Below the pieces are notes generated by a model. It searched no databases. It was not told where the DNA came from and saw only the letters and a program-made list of their open reading frames with translations. Both the position numbers and the translations under genes were made by a program. Of a DNA stretch of 64,000 bases, positions 60,425-64,000 are shown one piece after another. Within the stretch, counting starts at the first letter, position 1; every line of letters begins with the position of its first letter. Source of the stretch: Thermolongibacillus altinsuensis (GTDB taxonomy: Bacteria > Bacillota > Bacilli > Bacillales > Anoxybacillaceae); contig NZ_SLUL01000007.1 of the NCBI RefSeq assembly GCF_004341205.1, positions 83,417-147,416 on the forward strand, in the 5' to 3' direction.

Positions 60425-60580
60425 TGTTGTTTACACTCCTATTAATGGGTTAATTCAGAGATGTAATAATCATACATGCACACGAATAATAATTCAACTA
60501 TCTATATTAAAATAATATTATTTAATGAATTATGATTGTTTTGGCAATTTTATTTTTAATGGAGATGCCGTTGAAAATAA

Positions 60581-60610
60581 AAACAATACTTCAATGAAGA
60601 AGTATTGTTT
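60581..60610. terminator. Terminator of the ECF sigma operon
   Basis: AAACAATACTTC and GAAGTATTGTTT form a 12-bp stem with T-runs on both strands; it ends the DUF3600 gene's transcript from the minus strand. Confidence 0.8.
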
Positions 60611-60652
60611 TTATTAGATAGAAAAGGTTCCTCTAAAGATGAGTTCCCCTTT

Positions 60653-61336
60653 TTACCGTACTTGCTTATCTACATATTCAATAAATTCCCTTGCTTTCAG
60701 AAATTCTTCTTGGAGATTTGGAGGTATCATTTCCACATCTATAGGTCCTGAACTCGGGTTTATTCCACTCTGTACCAACACTTTCTCATATGTCATAAGG
60801 GCTTCAATATATGTTTCATATTCCTCAGGAGTTAAGACTTCTTTGCTCGATTTTTGTCCATTCAATTTATCAAAATAAGGTTGCACTTCCATCATTGCTT
60901 GCTTAATTTCATCAACCTTTTCTGAAGGAATTTGATCGTAATCAATGTTCCCGTATGGATCTCCGTACTCCATTTTCGAACTCGTCACCACATGTAGCAA
61001 TTCTTTGAATCGATCGTAGTCTTCTTGTTCCAATTCGCCCTTAGCCTGTGACAATTTTGCGCTTAAAAGCAGGTAGCTCTCCATCGTTGCGCTTGCTATG
61101 TGCTTTTTCAGATTTTCAAATGAACCATATAACTCATCTGCTAAAAAGGATTGGGAAGCAAAAACACTCGCTGGGATTAACAGAGATGCTGTTAAAATCC
61201 CTGCAACTAAACGTTTTTTCATTTTCCCGCTTACTGTCGTGATACTACTCATCACTTTTGTTTTTAATTCAGGCGGTGGAACCAATTCTTTTCCTTTTTC
61301 TTGTAAAGACTCCTTTAACCGATTCTCAAGATTCAT
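60653..61336 (-). CDS. DUF3600-type anti-sigma partner
   Basis: 227 residues. A cytoplasmic stub (RLKESLQEKGKELVPPPELK), one membrane helix (KRLVAGILTASLLIPASVFA) and an outer helical domain (SFENLKKHIASATMESYLLL; EVLTPEEYETYIEALMTYEK) fit DUF3600 proteins. Coupled to the ECF sigma gene by an ATGA overlap, so it is most likely its membrane-bound control protein. The ATG at 61336 has GAGGAA upstream. Confidence 0.78.
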   Translation of the reverse strand: MNLENRLKESLQEKGKELVPPPELKTKVMSSITTVSGKMKKRLVAGILTASLLIPASVFASQSFLADELYGSFENLKKHIASATMESYLLLSAKLSQAKGELEQEDYDRFKELLHVVTSSKMEYGDPYGNIDYDQIPSEKVDEIKQAMMEVQPYFDKLNGQKSSKEVLTPEEYETYIEALMTYEKVLVQSGINPSSGPIDVEMIPPNLQEEFLKAREFIEYVDKQVR

Positions 61337-61911
61337 ATACATTCCTCACTTTCTTTGAAAGAAAAATTTTTGTTCTTTCCTTTAACACGCAACTTATTCA
61401 AAGCCGAATGAATTCTTGATTTGACTGTTCCTAGGGGAATCTCTAAGATCCTGGCTACTTCTTCTTGAGAATATCCGTTTAAATAGCGGAGAATAATAAC
61501 CTGTTTCAATTTATAAGGCAGCTCATTTACTAAGTTAACGAGTTGTTGGTTTGTTATTTTATCAATGATGTCATTAGAAAAATCCAATACCGTTGCTTGT
61601 TCGTATTCTTCTGCCTTTTTTGCAATGCGTAAACGCACCCATCTTTTTCGCCGATATGCTTGAGCTTGTTTGATAACGATCCCCATTAGCCAAGGCTTAA
61701 ACTGTCTATCCCGATCGTACTTTCTAAGGGACTTATATACCTGTATGTAAATATCCTGAACCAAATCATCTACATCGTCTTTGTCCTCTATAAGAAAGTG
61801 AACGGTTTTATAAACATCTTGGATTGTTTTTTCATATAGCTCCCCGTATGCTTGTTTATTACCTGATAGAATAAGCTCAATGAGTTGGTTATATTCGTTT
61901 TGGTCGTCCAT
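61333..61911 (-). CDS. ECF-type RNA polymerase sigma factor
   Basis: 192 residues. Region 2: VDDLVQDIYIQVYKSLRKYD, then DRQFKPWLMGIVIKQAQAYR. Region 4: LPYKLKQVIILRYLNGYSQE and EVARILEIPLGTVKSRIHSA. Typical Bacillus ECF sigma, with its anti-sigma partner immediately downstream. The signal is unknown. Confidence 0.9.
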   Translation of the reverse strand: MDDQNEYNQLIELILSGNKQAYGELYEKTIQDVYKTVHFLIEDKDDVDDLVQDIYIQVYKSLRKYDRDRQFKPWLMGIVIKQAQAYRRKRWVRLRIAKKAEEYEQATVLDFSNDIIDKITNQQLVNLVNELPYKLKQVIILRYLNGYSQEEVARILEIPLGTVKSRIHSALNKLRVKGKNKNFSFKESEECI

Positions 61912-62358
61912 TCTGATCCCTCCTTATCGTTTTGTACTATATATTGGTAAGATATAAAAATTTCGTTCGATTTTTTTGAGAAAAATTTTTAAAAAGCAGA
62001 GCCCTTCAAGATGAGGACTCTGCTTTCCAAGTTTTCGAAAGTTTGCTTTTCTCTTTTAAGTGGCATTATTTCGATCCATCGACCAAATTTCCTTTCTTGA
62101 ATCACCTTATGTAACCGGGCGACCACCCGTGTTGCACAACTTTGAGTTTTTACTCTAGTTTTGTAACACCATCTTTTTAGTCAAAAGTTTATTTCTCTAA
62201 TGGACAGATTAATGAAAGAAGGGAAAGGTAATGGAATAAAGAAATAATTAATAAAATAGCGGCATTGGCAAATATGGATGTAGAAAACTCTTTGCAGTAG
62301 GAAAAAAATATGTAACATTCAATACTTAAAGCTGTTCGTTAAAATCTCTCAACAAAGG
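61912..62358. other. Intergenic region with orphan terminator and possible gene remains
   Basis: AAAGCAGAG and CTCTGCTTT (61993-62026) form a minus-strand terminator with no gene before it. Upstream on the minus strand (about 62045-62145) a short open stretch reads CATRVVARLHKVIQERKFGR and WIEIMPLKREKQTF, without a start or ribosome site. GGGCGACCACCC and GAGTTTTTACTC are small inverted repeats near 62118 and 62145. This may be the wreck of a gene, but no family is recognised. Confidence 0.35.
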
Positions 62359-62490
62359 ATGTACAATTACTATCTCCCTAAATTAGTCCAGTCTCTTGAG
62401 GAACTTAATTTTGATGCTATATGGAGTAAGGAAACAGAAAATTTAAACCAATGTCAATCTGGTTTTTATCTTTTGCTTATGGAGCGCTAA
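62359..62490 (+). CDS. Possible small ORF, 43 aa
   Basis: Reads MYNYYLPKLVQSLEELNFDA, then IWSKETENLNQCQSGFYLLL and MER. AAAGG is directly before the ATG, too close for a good ribosome site. The amino-acid make-up is protein-like. It may be a fragment of a larger lost gene. Confidence 0.3.
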   Translation: MYNYYLPKLVQSLEELNFDAIWSKETENLNQCQSGFYLLLMER

Positions 62491-62550
62491 AAGAACGAAA
62501 CATTGAAAAGTTACATTGCATTGACTACAGACTTCTATTCATCAAAAAAA

Positions 62551-62594
62551 ACAGCCGATTGATAGAAACTTTCTTTTTTCTACCAATCAGCTGT
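62551..62594 (-). terminator. Terminator of the YgiT-like gene
   Basis: ACAGCCGATTGATAGAAA pairs with TTCTACCAATCAGCTGT with small mismatches; a T7 run lies on the minus strand. Confidence 0.7.
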
Positions 62595-62860
62595 CACTCT
62601 AATGATAGTTCTTTCGCTTTCATAAAATCGACTTCGTTCGGAATTTCGTTCTCTTCCATTAATTCTTTCAGAAGTAACAGCTTTAACGTCACGTCAGAGC
62701 TATACACTGGTTCGTTTGTATATTCCTCATATACACGAAAAGGAACATTGCGAATGACGTAGCGTCCTTTCTCATTCTCCCATGCAACATCCTTTACACC
62801 TTCAGCATAACGGTTCATATGAGAACCCCCATGTGCGTTTAGAGTTGTAGTTACGGCCAT
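62594..62860 (-). CDS. YgiT/MqsA-like small protein lacking zinc cysteines
   Basis: 88 residues with GGAGG before the ATG. The segment YVIRNVPFRVYEEYTNEPVY followed by SSDVTLKLLLLKELMEENEI aligns with the V-x-N-VP-...-GE-x-Y pattern of YgiT-type proteins, but the zinc-binding CxxC pairs are absent. A toxin partner is not obvious; the 215-residue gene upstream is a possibility. The assignment is tentative. Confidence 0.45.
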   Translation of the reverse strand: MAVTTTLNAHGGSHMNRYAEGVKDVAWENEKGRYVIRNVPFRVYEEYTNEPVYSSDVTLKLLLLKELMEENEIPNEVDFMKAKELSLE

Positions 62861-62913
62861 TATATGTCCTCCTTTCCATTTGTATACCTCTTTTGTGCCT
62901 ATTATATACGAAT

Positions 62914-63561
62914 TTAATTTTTATTGTAAGTATTTTTAAGCCGTTGTTTTAACTGAAGCATTTTTTGAAATAACTGTGTATCTTCGCTTATCCGAAAGTC
63001 CATCGAATCATATTTCTCATCGTTTATGACTGTAATAATCCTCATTCTATTTCCTATATTTACAAAAATAGCGACTATCTTCCGAGTCATTTGATTGCTA
63101 GAATCAATAAAAGTATAGCTTAAGGATTTAAAACCTTTCCATTCTGCATGATTACTCACAACATTCGCATTCTTGATACTATCAATGACGGTGAAAAAGA
63201 TTTGAACTTCATTGTTTCCATGTAACCGTTTTAACATACGTTCAACAGAATGAGCAGTAAACTCTATAATGTTTTGCTCATAAAGTTCTCGTGATGATTT
63301 ATCAGAAACAATACAATTTTTTACTTTTAAAAGATGAAACTGTTGTTCAGGTTCCAGAGTAACTTTTAAGCCCGATTTGAGATTATTTAATTCCTCCTTT
63401 GTATACTGACGAGCCGTTGATAAAATAAGTGACTTTTGATGTGAAGTTAATGAAATAACATCTTCAAATACGATCGTCACACCATCACTAAATTCAACAA
63501 CAAACCGCGACAACAGCTTCGCCCCTCTTTCCATTTCCTCATTTTTCTTAAAAAACCACAT
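62914..63561 (-). CDS. Hypothetical protein, 215 aa
   Basis: Starts MWFFKKNEEMERGAKLLSRF. Mixed alpha/beta, with a patch ERMLKRLHGNNEVQIFFTVI and SLSYTFIDSSNQMTRKIVAI resembling phage- or toxin-type small domains. Its middle (EFTAHSVERMLKRL) has the look of HxxxR motifs in BrnT/RelE-like proteins, but I cannot assign a family. GAAATGGAAAGAGG precedes the start. It lies 53 nt before the YgiT-like gene, and the two may form one unit. Confidence 0.5.
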   Translation of the reverse strand: MWFFKKNEEMERGAKLLSRFVVEFSDGVTIVFEDVISLTSHQKSLILSTARQYTKEELNNLKSGLKVTLEPEQQFHLLKVKNCIVSDKSSRELYEQNIIEFTAHSVERMLKRLHGNNEVQIFFTVIDSIKNANVVSNHAEWKGFKSLSYTFIDSSNQMTRKIVAIFVNIGNRMRIITVINDEKYDSMDFRISEDTQLFQKMLQLKQRLKNTYNKN

Positions 63562-63738
63562 GATTTCTTATAAAACTACAACAAAACATGGCGAATGGAT
63601 AGCCCTTACGAAAATATGGTGCAAGAGATGGCATGACTGAAACAGCGGTAGCCCATAATGATAAAAATACCCTGTCATTGAACCAAGACGATAATAACCG
63701 ATGTTTCCATACTTACAAATTCTATACTTACAAAAACA

Positions 63739-63772
63739 AAAACCCGAACTCTCTTTTTCGAGTTCGGGTTTT
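63739..63772 (-). terminator. Terminator behind the tRNA-Val fragment
   Basis: AAAACCCGAACTC and GAGTTCGGGTTTT form a 13-bp stem. It follows the tRNA 3' end on the minus strand, as expected for the end of a tRNA transcript. Confidence 0.85.
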
Positions 63773-63779
63773 ACTTTAG

Positions 63780-63822
63780 TGATTCCGACTGGGCTCGAAC
63801 CAGCGACCTCCACCCTGTCAAA
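63780..63822 (-). tRNA. tRNA-Val(GAC) 3' fragment, probable attachment site
   Basis: The minus strand runs from the anticodon loop TTGACAG through GGTGG (anticodon stem), AGGTC, the T-arm GCTGGTTCGAGCCCAGT and acceptor CGGAATC to A73, so the anticodon would be GAC (Val). The 5' half is missing: beyond 63822 the sequence is unrelated. No CCA is encoded. This is the usual footprint of an integrative element using a tRNA gene. The element should lie to the right, since the natural terminator is on the left. Confidence 0.78.
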
Positions 63823-64000
63823 ATAGAAGGGGAAATTCAACTATGTAAATATGGGATAAATAAAATTAAATATGTCTTGAAAATACGCGATATTCCAAGG
63901 TTTTTTGTTTAAGAGAGTTAATAAAAATTAAATAAATTAATTGTGTTAAAGTGCCTCTTGTGCAGATTTTGTGCAAGTTTTGTGCAAATTTTTCTTCGGT
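63823..64000. other. Start of a probable integrated element
   Basis: AT-rich sequence with no gene recognised, ending in three 11-bp direct repeats TTGTGCA(G/A)(A/G)TT at 63958, 63969 and 63980. One turn of the helix per repeat is the layout of integrase arm-binding sites. The element body is outside the window. Confidence 0.5.
63958..63990. repeat. Three phased 11-bp direct repeats
   Basis: TTGTGCAGATT, TTGTGCAAGTT and TTGTGCAAATT follow each other without gaps. Confidence 0.85.

Noticed and set aside
63568..63840. 90-codon open frame at the right end
   Set aside because: It runs through the tRNA fragment and the terminator hairpin and has no ribosome site.

Overview
The window looks like a chromosome segment of a moderately thermophilic, spore-forming Bacillaceae, most like the Anoxybacillus/Geobacillus group. 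This is inferred from the gene families: Bacillus-type PHA genes with phaQ, phaR and phaP, an alpha/beta SASP, SigI/RsgI, coat-type kinases, and LutR, CdaR, Rex and PhaQ-type regulatory sites. No species call is possible from sequence reading alone.

Layout. 1-3.7 kb: start of a lactate utilisation operon (lutA runs off the left edge), its repressor lutR with two exact LutR-type operators, and a B12/radical-SAM enzyme. 3.7-6.6 kb: orphan PTS EIIC plus LDH-family dehydrogenase (copy A), behind three tiny overlapping genes. 6.6-14.1 kb: a maltose/disaccharide module (ABC permeases, binding lipoprotein, beta-phosphoglucomutase, GH65 phosphorylase, LacI repressor). 14.2-19.9 kb: chemoreceptor, CdaR-type regulator and glycolate oxidase glcD-glcF. 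20-23.6 kb: PHA storage (phaC, phaB, phaR against phaQ, phaP, phaJ). 23.7-33.3 kb: ferritin, a manganese riboswitch with a TerC exporter, an amino-acid permease, an SLH-anchored phosphodiester glycosidase, an acetate-type symporter and a ThrE-like exporter pair. 33.6-42.5 kb: spore and envelope genes (SASP, sigI-rsgI, a repeat-rich DUF5667 protein, a kinase/glycosyltransferase/HipA-like operon, acidic repeat-family proteins). 42.6-44.9 kb: copy B of ldh-EIIC, inverted relative to copy A and carrying two Rex operators. 45-49.4 kb: small accessory genes. 49.4-58.9 kb: a defence island (YgjP-like metallopeptidase, Mrr-like endonuclease, HsdR/S/M, GmrSD-type protein). 59-63.6 kb: permease, ECF sigma with its partner, unknown genes. 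63.8-64 kb: a tRNA-Val 3' fragment followed by three helically phased 11-bp repeats, probably the edge of an integrated element that continues to the right.

How it works together. Many genes handle reduced two- and three-carbon carbon: lactate (lut, two LDH copies), glycolate (glcDF), acetate or pyruvate (SSS symporter) and PHA storage. Redox (Rex), lactate (LutR), sugar (LacI) and PHA (PhaQ) signals are each visible as palindromic operators.

The least ordinary features are: the large near-identical inverted duplication of ldh-EIIC, with different promoters and a proline at the LDH specificity position; an RsgI-like protein whose C-terminal tail is recognisably the tail of the ferritin encoded 10 kb away; a roughly 140-bp cloverleaf-like palindromic element beside a truncated gene; and the tRNA-Val attachment site at the right edge.
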